In this document: positions 21,751 through 33,843 of the stretch, in pieces
Position numbering within the stretch: position 1 is the stretch's first letter
Layout of the letters: each line of letters starts with the position of its first letter
Origin: Agarophyton chilense
Lineage: Eukaryota; Rhodophyta; Florideophyceae; Gracilariales; Gracilariaceae
Assembly (NCBI GenBank): GCA_030374765.1
Contig: JARGXX010000007.1
Span: 434,001-498,000, forward strand
Reading direction: 5' to 3'
DNA: 64,000 nt
Program-made: the position numbers and the translations under genes
The notes under the pieces: generated by a model
Database searches by the model: none
What the model saw: the letters and a program-made list of their open reading frames with translations, nothing else
What the model was told of the DNA's origin: nothing

Positions 21751-21820
21751 GCCGACGTCAAGGATTCGAACCTTAAGATCAGCTTTACTACGCTCCCACC
21801 GGTGAGACTAGTACGCTGAC
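21751..21820 (-). tRNA. tRNA-like sequence (probable pseudogene or SINE head)
   Basis: On the minus strand there is a perfect B-box GGTTCGAATCC (21762-21772) inside a pairable T-arm (TAAGG/CCTTG) and an A-box/D-arm-like TAGTCTCACCGGTGGGAGCG (21791-21810). Acceptor halves TCAGCGT and ACGTCGG pair only partly, and the space between the D- and T-arms is too short for a normal anticodon arm. It is thus a decayed tRNA or a tRNA-derived SINE promoter rather than a working tRNA gene. No anticodon can be assigned. Confidence 0.35.
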
Positions 21821-21829
21821 TCACCATTC

Positions 21830-22672
21830 ATTGCGTTACACAAAGATGGACAGACCTTGAGGTGTTGCTTCGAAATCATACACCGGAACTATTGAAGAGA
21901 TTCTGTAAGGCGACCGACGACTTCTAGAACAATCTTGGTCCTCTGCTTACAAGCCCTTTCGATTGGCGATATATTCCACTTAGAGTAGGGCATTGGGCTT
22001 CTAAAGTGCAAGAAAAGCCTGGAGCATTTGCAAACGGCGTTGGGTATAGCGATAGAATTGTAATAGAGATCGCTCGCCCAGAAGACACCGCCCTGCAGAA
22101 TGATGTCTACAACAGACACAAAATGGAGCACGCTGTCAAATATCCGGTCTTAACCACAGCCGATGGTGTGTTCTATCACTTCAACGGCCCGGTTTAAGAA
22201 AGACGCCAAGATCGAACGCTCTTCTACAGGTCTGGACCAGAAGCACAACTCGGAAATGTGGTACTGGTTGGAGAAGAGCAGTACTCTTTTTTCGTGGACA
22301 GCAGATAAAACTTTCACGAGGACTAAAAATCCTATTCCAGAGCTCTGCCCTGAACGCAGATCAAAAGGCGTTCAATATAGTGAGGTCTTCGGCTAGGATC
22401 ACTGTGGAGATGGTATTTAAGTAGCTGAACACGTAATGGACGACGGTTGACATTCCAAGAAAAATGAAGTTCTTACAGCTACCTGTAGGTTCGCTTTACT
22501 TCTCTGCAATGTTACTATGCAATGTGCACATTTTCTTTACTATATACCAGACATTTATCTACTTTAGAAGCCACCCCCCCTCCTTCGATAAGTTCTTCTC
22601 CTGGATGGAAGATTAAAGATTTAAAAAATGCGGCCCCGCACCTCCCTCGCTTTTCTCGAATCGGCGCCCCCG
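21830..22672. other. No recognisable gene
   Basis: Only short frames. The plus-strand frame at 22163-22396 has no family match. Nothing else was seen. Confidence 0.4.
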
Positions 22673-23330
22673 CTACGGACTTAGGCTCGGAGTGTAAGCA
22701 CCACTCATTGCAGGGCCACCGTCTCCTCTGCCCTCCCTTTGCAAGGTAAGGAACCCATCCATTACTACCATCATGGACCTCATCTTCTTGAGCTCCAACT
22801 CAGCCGCCGCCTCTCGCTTCTCCTTTCGCTTCTCCCACGCATACTTTCGATCCTGCCTTTCCTTGTCAAACAGAAAACATTCAATATCGAACTTTTTACT
22901 TTCTAGATCCATTTGTGCTTGGTCCGCTCTCTTTTAGGCCTCCACGAAAGCCCGCACATTTTCCATGTCCATTGATGATGCTCTTTGTTTTAGCCCTCGT
23001 GGTTCGCTCGGCTTCCCGTTCGACTTCGAATGCCCATCAGCCTCTTTCTCCATACTTCCACTTTCTCTACTGGCACGCCCAGTGACGCGCAAGCGGATTA
23101 CTGCGCTGACCTGTTCCCCTTTTTTTCTCCCATTTTTCCTCCATGTTCTTTTTGGCACTTTTCTCAGCGGCGAGCTCATCGCAATCATCTTTTTTGAGAT
23201 TAAGAAGTTCCTCTATCTCGAGCACCGCGCCGGCTATACAACTTATTTTTCGTGTGGTGCGATCATCCTCGTCTAAACACCCACCTGAACCCTTTTTTGT
23301 CGATCTTGGAGGGCCTTCCGAGTCATCCAT
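22673..23330 (-). pseudogene. Coiled-coil protein fragment, possibly transposon accessory
   Basis: Minus-strand frames encode a Lys/Glu-rich helical region (ERQDRKYAWEKRKEKREAAAELELKK) preceded by an Asp/Ser-rich part. Two frames overlap near a T-run at about 23.12 kb, suggesting a frameshift there, and a stop interrupts the frame at about 22.93 kb. The pattern (charged linker, then a Glu/Arg/Lys coiled coil at the end) resembles the C-terminal region of Myb/trihelix-like proteins that accompany Harbinger-type transposases. That resemblance is weak and the identity is uncertain. Confidence 0.3.
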
Positions 23331-24760
23331 GAAGACAAGCGCCTGGTTGCGTTTGTCTTACTGGTCGTCAGCTCATACCTTTTCTCCGTCTCTCCTAGGA
23401 GTGTGATGCGGGCCTTACACGCCACCACTTCCCGTACAAGGACCAAGCCCTCGCCCACGGAGAACCTTGACTGACGCGCTGCTTTTGTCAGTGCGGTAGT
23501 TTGCAGCGCTGCAGCGTTTCAGGTAGCTAGGAAAGGAGACATTGCGAGACGAAGGCAAGCGTTGGGGCAACGGTGTTTGTGGCGCTGTCAACCGGAGCTA
23601 TAAAAGCGTTCAAATTAACGGCAGATGCAGTGATGGCGGTACTCCTGATTACACTGCTTTTGTTTTCGGCTGCTGCGGATTGTTGTTTTTTCATGTTTCA
23701 GATGGCGGCGCGTTCGACGTAAGGACGGGCGCAGGCAGCGTCCAAATCTGCGAAGAACTGGGGCGTGAGGGTAGCTTGGCTGTATGTGGTGTGCGGGATT
23801 TTGGATGTGCAAGGAAACTGCGCCAGCGGTAGAAGAGTAGCGGGAGATAAGAAGAAAAGAAGCTCAAGGGACTTCATTAAACCCTCACCTTTCAGAATTA
23901 TATGTTACACCACCACGTAGCAATTCTGTAATTAGCAAGAAAGGTGCACACGTATTGCCGAATTCAGATTGCGAAATTGCAGAATTCTCCTACCATTCAT
24001 TCCCCAGCTGCAAAGGACCTTCATTTTCTGTAATGCAGAACTTCATGTCTGCTTCCCCATCAATGTTGGTTTTGATCAGAAATCTTCAAGTTCCATATAC
24101 CACTTTTGGATTCGAGTATTCAGGACTAGAACCATGATAGAAAAAGTCACAGTTGAGGTCTTTAACGTTAAAGTGGATCCTTATTGCGATTGATTGTGCA
24201 GCAGCGAACTCCACGCATCCCACAATACGGTGAAAACCAATCTCCATGATAGGGTTAGAATCTCTCGTTCAACTGACCACATCAAAAGGCAACCCAATAT
24301 ACGTCTTAAAGCATGATTGCGCTTCGATGGGTCGAAGTCTGATGTCAAACCTGCGTTTGGACCACGGTTTCGCTTTTTAGAGACACCATTTTCGAATGCT
24401 TTCCTCTGCGAAGAAGAATTTTGGACCTACCATCTGAGTCGTTGCGTTGGCGTTCAATTTTGTTCTTGTTTGCCAGAAATGAGGGACTTGGGCAGAAATC
24501 GTTACCCACTAGGTGCTCCGTAACACAACAATCAAAACAGAAAGACCACCTTTCACCTTTACCGGCCTTAATATCGGTGCTTTTCCTCTTCAAATAGCCC
24601 GAATTGAAAGACACGGTTTGCATTTCCCTTCTTCATATTTCTTAACCGAGATATTATGCTCTAGTGGGATTGAAAAAAATGCGTACAGGGCAGTTTTGAA
24701 ATGCTGATCCACAATGTTGTTATTCTTATTCGTATAGTGATCGACAGAGCTTAAAAGGGT
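23331..24760. other. No recognisable gene
   Basis: Short frames only on both strands, low similarity to anything known to me. No repeats seen. Confidence 0.4.
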
Positions 24761-25450
24761 TTAGGAGAGATATGGTATGACTGTGACGTCGCTATCCAGG
24801 TTCAGACGGCATCCGCAGAATGGTTGAAGGAGCTTTTTGAAAGACGAAGTTGGGCAGATCTTTGAGCCAGTGTCTGTCCAGTTCCCCTCAAACCCAACGA
24901 TAGCTTCACTGATCTTTCTCTTGGTAACCCAAATATTTTCCTCCGTCATATTGTGATCATCCTGCGTCGAAACCTGAAGGTGAAGTTTAAATACAATTTC
25001 ATGGAGGTTGTCAAGGCACTCCTGAAACTTTGCAAGATCGATTTGGTGCTGGGTTTCTCCTGTATTGCTTCCATTTCTCATGCCAATTTCGGCCATGAAG
25101 ATAAGCTGTACTTTGGCATTCGTCAGCGTATTCTCACTCAAAGATGCATTGTTGAGTTGCGTTATTTCCAGAACTTCTTTAATCTGAGACAAAGATGAGA
25201 GTCTACCATGCATGTGATGATCTAGAGAAAAGTCCTGGAAACATGATGAGAAGCTAACCGGAGGTTTATCTTCGCGCTGACTGCAGTTGCACGATTGAAG
25301 AAAAAAATCAACAAGACACAATAGAAATTGAAGGATCGACAGCGAAAAGTTCAAGTTTGAACAGAATTTACCAAAACACCTGTTACAATAAGCTTGGAAG
25401 TTCTGTAAACAAACGTAATGTATTACGCCATATCCCAAACAGAACATCAA
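24761..25450 (-). CDS. Unrecognised 229-codon ORF
   Basis: An open frame in AT-rich DNA, long for its composition. The N-terminal 70 residues are hydrophobic and Cys-rich (LSILQFLLCLVDFFL could span a membrane). The rest is polar with helical character (IDLAKFQECLDNLHEIVFKLHLQV). No family recognised. It could be an exon of a host gene or a chance frame. Confidence 0.3.
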   Translation of the reverse strand: MMFCLGYGVIHYVCLQNFQAYCNRCFGKFCSNLNFSLSILQFLLCLVDFFLQSCNCSQREDKPPVSFSSCFQDFSLDHHMHGRLSSLSQIKEVLEITQLNNASLSENTLTNAKVQLIFMAEIGMRNGSNTGETQHQIDLAKFQECLDNLHEIVFKLHLQVSTQDDHNMTEENIWVTKRKISEAIVGFEGNWTDTGSKICPTSSFKKLLQPFCGCRLNLDSDVTVIPYLS

Positions 25451-27429
25451 ACAGCGTCATGAACATTCGACTATATTTGGGTTCTTGCATTTCTAAAAAG
25501 CTTGTGTAACATGGCAAATTCTTTGTACAATGTTCCAGTGAAAAAAGGAGCTCTCCTGATAATTTGATTATTTTGCATGCCGAGTGTTGGACTTCTACGT
25601 TCAGTTTTGAGTATGGTTTTCAATAACAGTTACTCTGCTAGACCAAACCGCGTAAACAGCACTGTATTACCATGTCTAAAAATAGAGCTGGGCCCACTAA
25701 CAAAGTGTTTGATTGCCCGCCAGTTCCAGGTCAAGAAGAAAAAGAAGCTTAACTTCGAAATGATTAAATCAGGTTCATCTACTTGGGACTTTCAATTATG
25801 GAGATGCTTTATTCCTGGTGACATTTATTTTCATATTTGACCCACCGAACCACATTAAAAAAGGCTCCCCCACGGTACTGTCTAGAAGGCGGTTTTTCCA
25901 AATTCGGCTCCAAAACCACAACTTACGATGTTTTTTAGTAGACGTTGTAAAGTATTTCTTTTACTTTAAAAATTTTATTATGAGAGGAACACCTAAAGCA
26001 GATTAAGCTTTATAGTTTCTTTGTTTCTTAGAGAATAAAGCAGTCGAGTTTTATTTTGAGAAAAATGCTATCAACAGGTCTTTCTCCTGAGAACAAACGA
26101 GTATGATTATTTGAAAAAGATGTTCATCACCCGCTACAAAAAAGCGAGAAATCTCAGAAAAAGGGGTTTTTCAGAAACCTCTACGGAATTGGATAAAAGA
26201 TACCTATTTATTTCGTTATGTTCTAAGGATAAACACTGTGATAAAACAGAATTAAAATTAAAAGCAACTTTTGGCTTGTTGACAGAACGCCGCTGATAAA
26301 TACGTCGACTCGGCCCAGTTCATCGTTTTTCAAGGTGCAGAAGATTATGATGAGTTTAAATTTCAATTTAAAGCATTTGACTGTGCCACAAAAATGATGA
26401 GACATTCCGTATCATTTGTGACCAAATCTAAGTATATCATTAACAAGCCCTGGTCAAACGGAGATTCTTCTTTTCAAGGTTTAGAATCAACGGTCGACAA
26501 GTTAGCAGGTCAGAAGTCACAAATAGACGGCCGGAATCTAGATAGGTCTTTTTCAAACTGCATAACACCTGGACATTTTCCCTCCCGATGTCATTCAAAC
26601 ATGCGTCGTGATAATACATGCGACGGATATAGCAAGATGAGACAGACCCAGATGCCTTATTGTTGTAGGATCGGGCTGCAAGAATCTAGAAAATTATCGA
26701 ATTTCTCAAAAGAGAGAAGCGGTTATTCGAACAAATCAAGAAGTAGGACCGACCCTGTTAAAAGGGTACCGGAAAATTTTGGAACGGCCGCCATTTTGGG
26801 ATTAAAGAATTATGGATGGAGAAGCTTTACCAAAGCACCTTCGCTCGGGTGACAGAGCTTCTATTCAATTTTTAATGAATCCACGTCGTCGTAAAAGACG
26901 GCATCGTCAGAAAAATGTTAAGAAGAAGCCTAGAAAGTCGAAACCAAGAAACTCGAAGAATCGAATTTACAAGACCATGTAATAAAATATAATGTGATAA
27001 CCGAGATCGTTGATGCTTCATCCAGGAACTCGTTTGGTCAGTGGATTCATGGAGCTGTCGAGATTGACAAGAAATGTCGTGCAATACCCGAAACAGGTAA
27101 AGACACCGAGTAATTCTACTCCTCGCTCGCTTTGGAAAGGAGTGGCAGCGAAAAAGACATCTCTTATACACTTGTTGGTCAATGTAAGACCACCGAAGGT
27201 TTCGGAAATACCACAGAAATAAAAGGTTAGGAAACAACTGAAACAATAGTGAAGGATCGTGTGTCGGATGTTGAAGAGATCCGAACGAAATATCCATATG
27301 AGAAGAAAAAGGAGAAATACCCGAAAGTAAGTTCATAATGAGCAGTAAAATAGCAACTGTCATACTACACAAAATACAGAAAAGAAAAAACTCAATACTT
27401 GGTAGGAGGAAAGTAGAATTAAGTACCTA
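25451..27429. other. Decayed, unresolved sequence
   Basis: AT-rich DNA with a 152-codon plus frame (26394-26852) and loosely coding-like plus-strand sequence at 27.0-27.35 kb broken in several places. It may be the remains of a retroelement. No domain could be assigned. Confidence 0.35.
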
Positions 27430-27835
27430 GTTGATGTCTTCAACTATTCGACCACTTGTTCAACCACGATGAATTCCGAACTTGCCGGAGGTCGTGCCGT
27501 AACCAATGACAAGATTGCGCTTCTTTTTATGCCAAGTATCGAGATCGGTTCCACGATCCAGGAACGATATTTTCAGAGTACCTGACCAATGTGATTTTAA
27601 GACGGGGGACCACTTGTATTATCTGCTTCTTCGGAAGCAGCAGCTACCTGGGACAGTGTTCGGACTGTCAATGTGATGTTTGCGGCGGGAGGAGAAGGGG
27701 TGGCAGAGATACAATACCATCGAGTTGGAAGTGGATTATAAAGCCACTTCTCGCCGGCGAGGGTGAACAGTATGTTTTAGAATGCGCATAGGACGTCGTG
27801 ATCAAGACGGCTAGGAAAGTTATGATGGTAATGAC
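27430..27835 (-). mobile_element. Gypsy 5' end fragment (LTR plus leader), old
   Basis: Clearly related to 19255-19600: the leader motif TTCAACCACGATGAATTCC, the primer-binding block (ACGGGGGACCAC) and the first ~220 bp of the LTR (from about 27615) are all present in the same order but much diverged. It is a truncated, old copy of the same gypsy family in the same orientation. Confidence 0.75.
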
Positions 27836-28019
27836 ATTGTCATTTTCTCGATAAATCTTCAAGAGCATTTAAAGCATATCCAAATCACTTTGGAACGAAT
27901 AAAAAGGCATGAACTTAACAAGAGATTATGGAAGTTTTTATTCGGTCTTCCGAATATATCGCTACTAGAACAAGTTATTGACAATGGTGGTCTTTACACG
28001 GATCAAACAAAGACTGAAA

Positions 28020-28450
28020 GGATTTAAGAAGCTCCGACACCTTTAATGATCACTGAACTCACGTTTTTTCTTGGTTTCGCCAGGTACTATTAGGGTTTCA
28101 TCAATAATTTCGCTGAGAAGTCAAATGTGCTTCACAGTGCTATATCTGGGAATGAAAAGCTGACATGGACAAAACATATGATAAAAGCCTTCCAAAAGTT
28201 GAAAAAGAAGCTAAGTGAACCCCCAGCTTTCTGATTTCTCTGATTCAGAAAAGAGTTCGTTGTGGAAACAGATGCTAAAAGTGCTTCGGTTGGAAACCTA
28301 TTGTGGCAGAAAAAGGAAAATGGTAGGAACCGCCCATGGAAATTTGCTAGTAGAATGATGAATGTTGCCGAAAAGAATTATTCTGCGTCTGAACGAGAAG
28401 GTTTTAGCAGTCATGTTTGGGATTAAGAAGTTCAGGGGGTATTGTGAGGC
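28020..28450 (+). mobile_element. Gypsy reverse transcriptase/RNase H fossil
   Basis: Plus-strand translation contains FLGFARYY followed by GFINNFAEKS, then KLTWTKHMIKAFQKLKKKL, then FVVETDAKSASVG and MMNVAEKNYSASERE. These are the linker and RNase H landmarks of Ty3/gypsy pol. It belongs to a lineage different from the 8.7-20 kb element and is broken in several places. Confidence 0.8.
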
Positions 28451-29000
28451 AAGCTCCGCAGCCAAAGCGGCACAAAGAGGCTTAGTATCTTTCACTCTGG
28501 GTGTAGCAAAGGAATAGAGCCTCTCTGGGAATGCATGTCCAAGGCAGGTTGTAAGCCCGTAACTAACCGACATGAAAAGCGAGGAGAATGTAATGAAAGG
28601 CGTGAGTCCAATGGTATTGGTTCAGAAAGGGTAGTGAGCCACGAAAGTGGGGGAACGGACATGGGTTGGATATCAACCAGTAAGGCGAACAGAACGTAGG
28701 GCGCAGGAGCCAAAGAAAACGAAAGAATAACAACCCCTTCCAGAAGGCGAGGATATGTTAAAGATTAATAAACAGACGCGGGGGGCGGTAGAAGTTTTCT
28801 CGAACGCGGGGGATGGTCAGTCTACTGTGTAGAACAAGTCACCACCTCCAAAGGGAGTCGTAGCGCACGGAAGCGGAAAAGTCTTAGAACTACAAGAACC
28901 CGGTTGGGAAAGAGTTACTGGGCGGCAAATCGAGGCCTTTGAGCTATTATATAGTGTAGATTACTACGGTACACTCCCTTCCTTAGTAGGAATAACGCAG
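28450..29000. other. Purine-rich, hairpin-forming sequence of unknown nature
   Basis: No coding. The plus strand is rich in A and G and contains several short perfect hairpins: CCAC-GAAA-GTGG (a GNRA-type loop), GGTTG-GATAT-CAACC, and AGAGGCT paired with AGCCTCT about 40 bp apart. This texture resembles a structured RNA such as a group II intron fragment, but no diagnostic element (domain V) was found. Identity unresolved. Confidence 0.3.
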
Positions 29001-29399
29001 TTAAAAATCATATAAGCTAATCAGCAGTGCTGGTTGTATAAGTTTATATTTCATTTGCACGACCAATTCGTCGGGAAATGATGCTTCCTAATAGGAGCAA
29101 GATTCAAAACAACGCGCAAGCCGTAAAAATGCCTATGTCGTAGGAAGCAACCTTAACGAAGGTTGCACTTCATATTCCTTTTCTCAGGTCCGAGTACGAC
29201 ATCCACGATTGCGAGCAAAGCAGCGGATATCCCGCATATAAGAAAATCCAGGTACTTTGTATCGCCACCTACTCGAAGTATCAGACGCGCGGGAACGAAA
29301 CTGAAGTCTTCTGGCGGTATGCCCTCTCAGACAACGGTATCCATGACCAATTCTCTCTTGCAGTCAAATTCCGGGATTCATCGTCTTCCGCCAACAGTC

Positions 29400-31165
29400 T
29401 TCCATTCAACTCTTCCAAATTTTCGGTAAAGATTTCATATGATATACGAAAGCAACAACAACGCCGATGACCTTAACAACACCCTACAGGTGTACTTATG
29501 AGGATTCCGTTCCATGGAATTTCGTTCTGTGCCCTTTTCCCTGAGCGGTGCGACATCTCCAGTGCCATTTGAACTAGTCATGAACGAGGGCGTTTCTCCA
29601 GTGCAAAAATATTCACCTATGATGTGGGCATCGTATGAACGGCTCCTGGGTCATCAATTAACTCTGAGCTCACCTATTCTCCAGCTTGCGCCGTGGTTTC
29701 ACCCGACTGCGGTATTTAACGACTTGCATTTGGCGATGAACGACGCTGGAAGCAAGATGCTCCCGGGGAATATTAATGTACCGGAAACCACTTCGTAGAA
29801 TTAGAGAATTCGCATGGCGGTTCTAATTCATGCGGTAAGTCGTCGCGGAAGCGAGTCGGTAGCTTCGAAGTATGTGGTTTTTGTCCTGTTTTCCATCAAC
29901 GGCTTCGCAGGGCCCCTTTTTAATATTCCCTCTTCGCTGGTCGTGACTTTGAGGAATCGCTGTACGCCAGCCAAGTTGAACCTACGTACCTCGACCGCCT
30001 AGTAGGCTCAGAAATTTTCCCGTTGAGGGGCCTTCCCCCTGCGCGTAAGAACGATGTTTGCTGGGACCATCCTATTATTCGGTTGGAATTCCTATTCATG
30101 CAAAGGCTTGGGAGAGCGAACGTATCAGCGATAGTATTCTTTGAGCGTTGAGCGCGGTACCGGGTCGGGTAAATGCTCCGATACCCAAATGTCGAGAACG
30201 AACGCCCTAGCGCAGCAAGCCGACACGATTAGTTATGTTCTTCTTCTATTTTTTTGGTTGTATTTAGAAGCTCGGCAAGACGGTTTTATCGAGTTACTTC
30301 CGGTCATCACGTTTTACAGGTCCTACCTCCTCGATTATTCTCAGCCCAACCTTTGGTACGTTTTTGTCATTCACAAGGCTATCTGCACGGCGGTTTTCAT
30401 TCTATGGGACCTTTACGACCAGTGCCAACTGTGGTTCATTCCATTGTAAGTTCCCGCTAGCATTAGGGTCCTGGTCTTTCGCATCCCATTTTATGGTGAG
30501 GCTCACGCCAAATACATGGCGACACTTCTCGATTACATCGACCGGGTGGAATGGGTCTCAGTAATTTTTCTTACGAAATAGACGTGCAACTAGTTGCAGT
30601 GCGCCGGACCTGTCAGCAGGACGTCGAACCCCGCTCGCAGATGACGTCATATTTTTTAATCCCTGAAAGGAACACAATATCTATGCAAAGAAGACGAACG
30701 AACTTCAGTTTGCTCTGCGATATTTCCCCGAGGGACACCCCACAAGTTGGGGACGTGCAAAAGTATTACCATAGCTACGACGGTGAGCACCCGATGTTCG
30801 ATAATGAACCCAATGACGGGGTGGCGTCCGTGGAGGAGTTTGAACCCCAAGTCATGGATGAACCACACAAAGCATGGAACCATATTAGGCCATGCTTGAA
30901 TGTGGAGAACCTTTGAGGGGTGGCTCTTGCCGTTGCAGATGGTAGTAAAGCTCCCGTTCTGCCTGTGGGCGTTCCGGGTTGTGTAGCCTTCGTCTCAGGC
31001 GGAACAAATGCGGCCTCGGTGGATCCGGCGAATGTGGTCTCCGAGTTCGTCCAAAAGGTAGGCCTGTGCAGTAGCGCTGCCAGTAATGAAGTTTCCGAGA
31101 TGCGTGCGGTTTTGATTTCCCGTCCTCAGGGCAACCAGTTAGATAGTAACCATCTCAATTGGTAA
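29400..31165 (+). mobile_element. Diverged copy of the gypsy antisense ORF
   Basis: Plus-strand pieces (29514-29798, 30141-30449, 30551-30916, 30920-31165) follow the same order as the antisense frame of the 8.7-20 kb gypsy element: a Pro/Phe-rich part, the AVFILWDLYDQCQLWF segment, then an acidic C-terminal part. A CT-rich tract follows at about 31.28-31.35 kb, as in the other copy. No LTR is recognisable to its left. It is an old, broken copy. Confidence 0.6.
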
Positions 31166-31359
31166 GAGGGTGATGATCTCGAAAAGGACGTGTACATTGC
31201 AGATGAAGGGTAGTTTCCGGCTTCTGGATAACATACTGATATATTTAAATAAATACAAAAGCTTGTTCAATGTTCTTGCTTCTTATTCTACCTTCTGAAA
31301 CATTCCTACATTTACTTTCTCCTCTTCTTTTTCTTTCTTCTTTTCTACAACCGTGGTTC

Positions 31360-32335
31360 GAATGGCCCACGTGGTCGTTAACGATCGTTGCAGGGATCAA
31401 TTTACACGTTCGGTGGTGATGCGAAACTACTTTCGAACGTAGAAGTTTATTAACGGGTTCATCCAAATTGGTCCTGGGACCATAGCCGTACCTAAAGATA
31501 AGATACTGAATGAAACAGCCCAGATGGTATGAATATTCCAAGACACATTCGATAACGAATATTTGCTCGCAGACCTTACGTCTGGGTCACGCTCTACCAG
31601 TATACGTGCTAATATCCGTCCTACAGGTAAGGAAGTTGACCGAAGAGGTGTGACGAATCCAAAATTATACATTTAAACCCAAGCGTGCACACGGGCATGT
31701 GCATTTGTATAGTATGGAACTGTACAAAACAGAACAAATGCAGATTCCTACAGCGAAATGTTTGAGAACAATGGAATGGTGTAAGGCAATCATAGCTTTA
31801 CTTAAAAACTAGGCACAAAACCCATCTTCCATCCGTGCAGAAGACAGAAAAAAGGACGTAAATTGAAACAACCCGTGTAGCCCACAACCTTGATGTTACT
31901 GGCGATTACTCCGGAATTCTTTATTCCTGGAATAATGCTGAAACGTATAGCTTTCTTTTCTGATTACCCTAGATATCTGTCCTGAAATAACAGGTAGTGA
32001 GAACAAAACTAACTCTGAGTATTTGAAACTCTTCGAGTTCTTAATCACCACGTTCAAAAACAGACTGCAGTGTTGATCCTCAGCAAAAGGCGGTTGTGCT
32101 AGTAGGCGTCGTCTTTCGGGGAGTCGACTGCCTCGTGAGTTGATTGGTCCATCTCTCGACCCTACAAGAAAATTTTGCTATTTTGGGAGGGTAGTTGGAG
32201 TGCAATGTCCCACAGTTTGGTCGCATGGAGGGTAACTAGAGTGAAATCGGAGTGTATGGCGTCGAGACACTTTCGCCGATGGGTTCTGTAGGCGGAAAAT
32301 TGCACGCAGATGGAGGGCGCGGTTTCTGCTACTTA
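31360..32335. other. Decayed sequence left of the Tc1 element
   Basis: The first part may be the remnant of the pol end of the old gypsy copy, since it lies where the chromodomain would be, but no domain is readable. No other feature seen. Confidence 0.35.
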
Positions 32336-32364
32336 CAGTGCGCGAAATCTGGATAAAGCCACCA
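32336..32364 (+). repeat. Tc1 left terminal inverted repeat
   Basis: Begins CAGTGCGCGAAATC right after the TA; matches the reverse complement of 33844-33872 at about 24 of 28 positions. Confidence 0.9.
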
Positions 32365-32561
32365 CCTTATTCCTCCTTACTGCCATCCACAGTCGGCAAC
32401 TGGGACTTTTACCGTAGTCAGTACTTAGAAAACCATTAAAAAACTAGTTTCAGAGCTTTGCAGAACCAGACCTAGCCCACAGTTTTCTGAACTTTACAAA
32501 ATCCTGAACAAGATAGCGAAATCTAAAAAAAGGCCAAAACAAAGAAGCACATTTATTTCAT

Positions 32562-33653
32562 TCAATACTTAGTCATTTCACCTTTTTTCTCTACCACTTG
32601 AATACAGCGCTCCTGTATAGAGCTGTAAAGTGATTTAATAAACTCTTCGCTCAAATTATTCCAACATTCAGTCACACATTCCAAAAGCGTTCCAACATCT
32701 GGGAATTGGCGCTGATTGGCATAAACGCGGCGTGCTAAAACCCCCCAAATGTTTTCCATAATGTTCAAGTCAGGTGACTTAGCTGGCCACTGTAAAACAT
32801 TAACATTATGATCAGCCAACCACTTTGTAGTATACACTGAACGGTGTATAGGAGCCCCGTCTTGCTGAAAATTAAAACTTTCGCCGATTGTTTCCGCCGC
32901 AAATGGAAGCAATTCTTTCTGCAATACCTTGCAGTACTTCATGGAATCCATTTTACCGACGCAAACAACCAGATTACTTAAACCATAGTAGGAACAAGCA
33001 CCCCAAAGCATCACAGAATCCCCTCCATTTTGTCGCTTAGAAAAATTAATCTCTTTCTTCCTTTTATCATGCCAATAATGAGCAAATCCATTTGGTCCAT
33101 CTAGGTTAAATTTCTTTTCATCGGAAAAAATGGGTTTCTTCCATTTCGTCATAGAAAAAGTCATCTTCTCTCGAGCCCAAATAAACCTTTTCTCTTTGTG
33201 TATTTTCGTCATCATTGGTACTTTCTGCATCTTCTTATAGATTAAATTTGGATCATTATGTAACACTTGTTGTATGCGCCTGACAGCAACCGAGAGAGAA
33301 AGATCTTTACTGAGTTCTCTTGCGGAGCTAGATGAGTTTGATGCCGAGCGAAGAAGAGCTCGTTTAGCCGTCAAACTCATTTGGTTGTTGTTAGAGCCTT
33401 TATAACGTTTGTTGTAGTTTTTGGGTTCTTTGAGGAATTTTTGGACCACAGTGCGAGAGCGTGTAATGGATTGAGCAATCTTTCTTTGAGAACAGCAATG
33501 AAATGAAGCTGCAAGTATCATACCTTTTTCTTTATCCGTTAAAGGTTTTCCACCGCCCATTTTTATGTTCTTGGACTTTGAAGTTGTAGAAATTGTTGAG
33601 AAGAATGTTGTTAGAGCTTTTGTTTTATTCAAAATGCGCGCGCGTTTGTTCAA
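32562..33653 (-). CDS. Tc1/mariner DD34E transposase
   Basis: A frame of 363 residues from the first ATG; an ATG 31 codons later (MGGGKPLTDKEKG) starts the conserved part and may be the real start. The N-terminal half has two helix-turn-helix DNA-binding units (GMILAASFHCCSQRKIAQ; SSARELSKDLSLSVAVRRIQQVL). The catalytic triad is visible: FSDEKKFNLDG (first Asp), FQQDGAPIH (second Asp) and SPDLNIMENIWG (Glu), with 34 residues between the last two, so DD34E as in Tc1. The length is near the 340-350 usual for Tc1. It would cut out and reinsert the element at TA sites. No stop or frameshift was seen. Confidence 0.95.
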   Translation of the reverse strand: MNKRARILNKTKALTTFFSTISTTSKSKNIKMGGGKPLTDKEKGMILAASFHCCSQRKIAQSITRSRTVVQKFLKEPKNYNKRYKGSNNNQMSLTAKRALLRSASNSSSSARELSKDLSLSVAVRRIQQVLHNDPNLIYKKMQKVPMMTKIHKEKRFIWAREKMTFSMTKWKKPIFSDEKKFNLDGPNGFAHYWHDKRKKEINFSKRQNGGDSVMLWGACSYYGLSNLVVCVGKMDSMKYCKVLQKELLPFAAETIGESFNFQQDGAPIHRSVYTTKWLADHNVNVLQWPAKSPDLNIMENIWGVLARRVYANQRQFPDVGTLLECVTECWNNLSEEFIKSLYSSIQERCIQVVEKKGEMTKY

Positions 33654-33843
33654 AGGGAAAAATACTGTACTGGACTTTAAATAGATTTCGGGGGTGCTTT
33701 TTGTACATAGTGTTATTGACAGTGTAGATAAGTAGAAAAGTTTTATTAATGGCGTCTATAGTGTTTCATTTGTTCTTTTTAAGCGTTACTAGAGAGAAGG
33801 TTGAGAGGAACATGAGAGAAACGGAGCGCATCAACAAAAAGTG

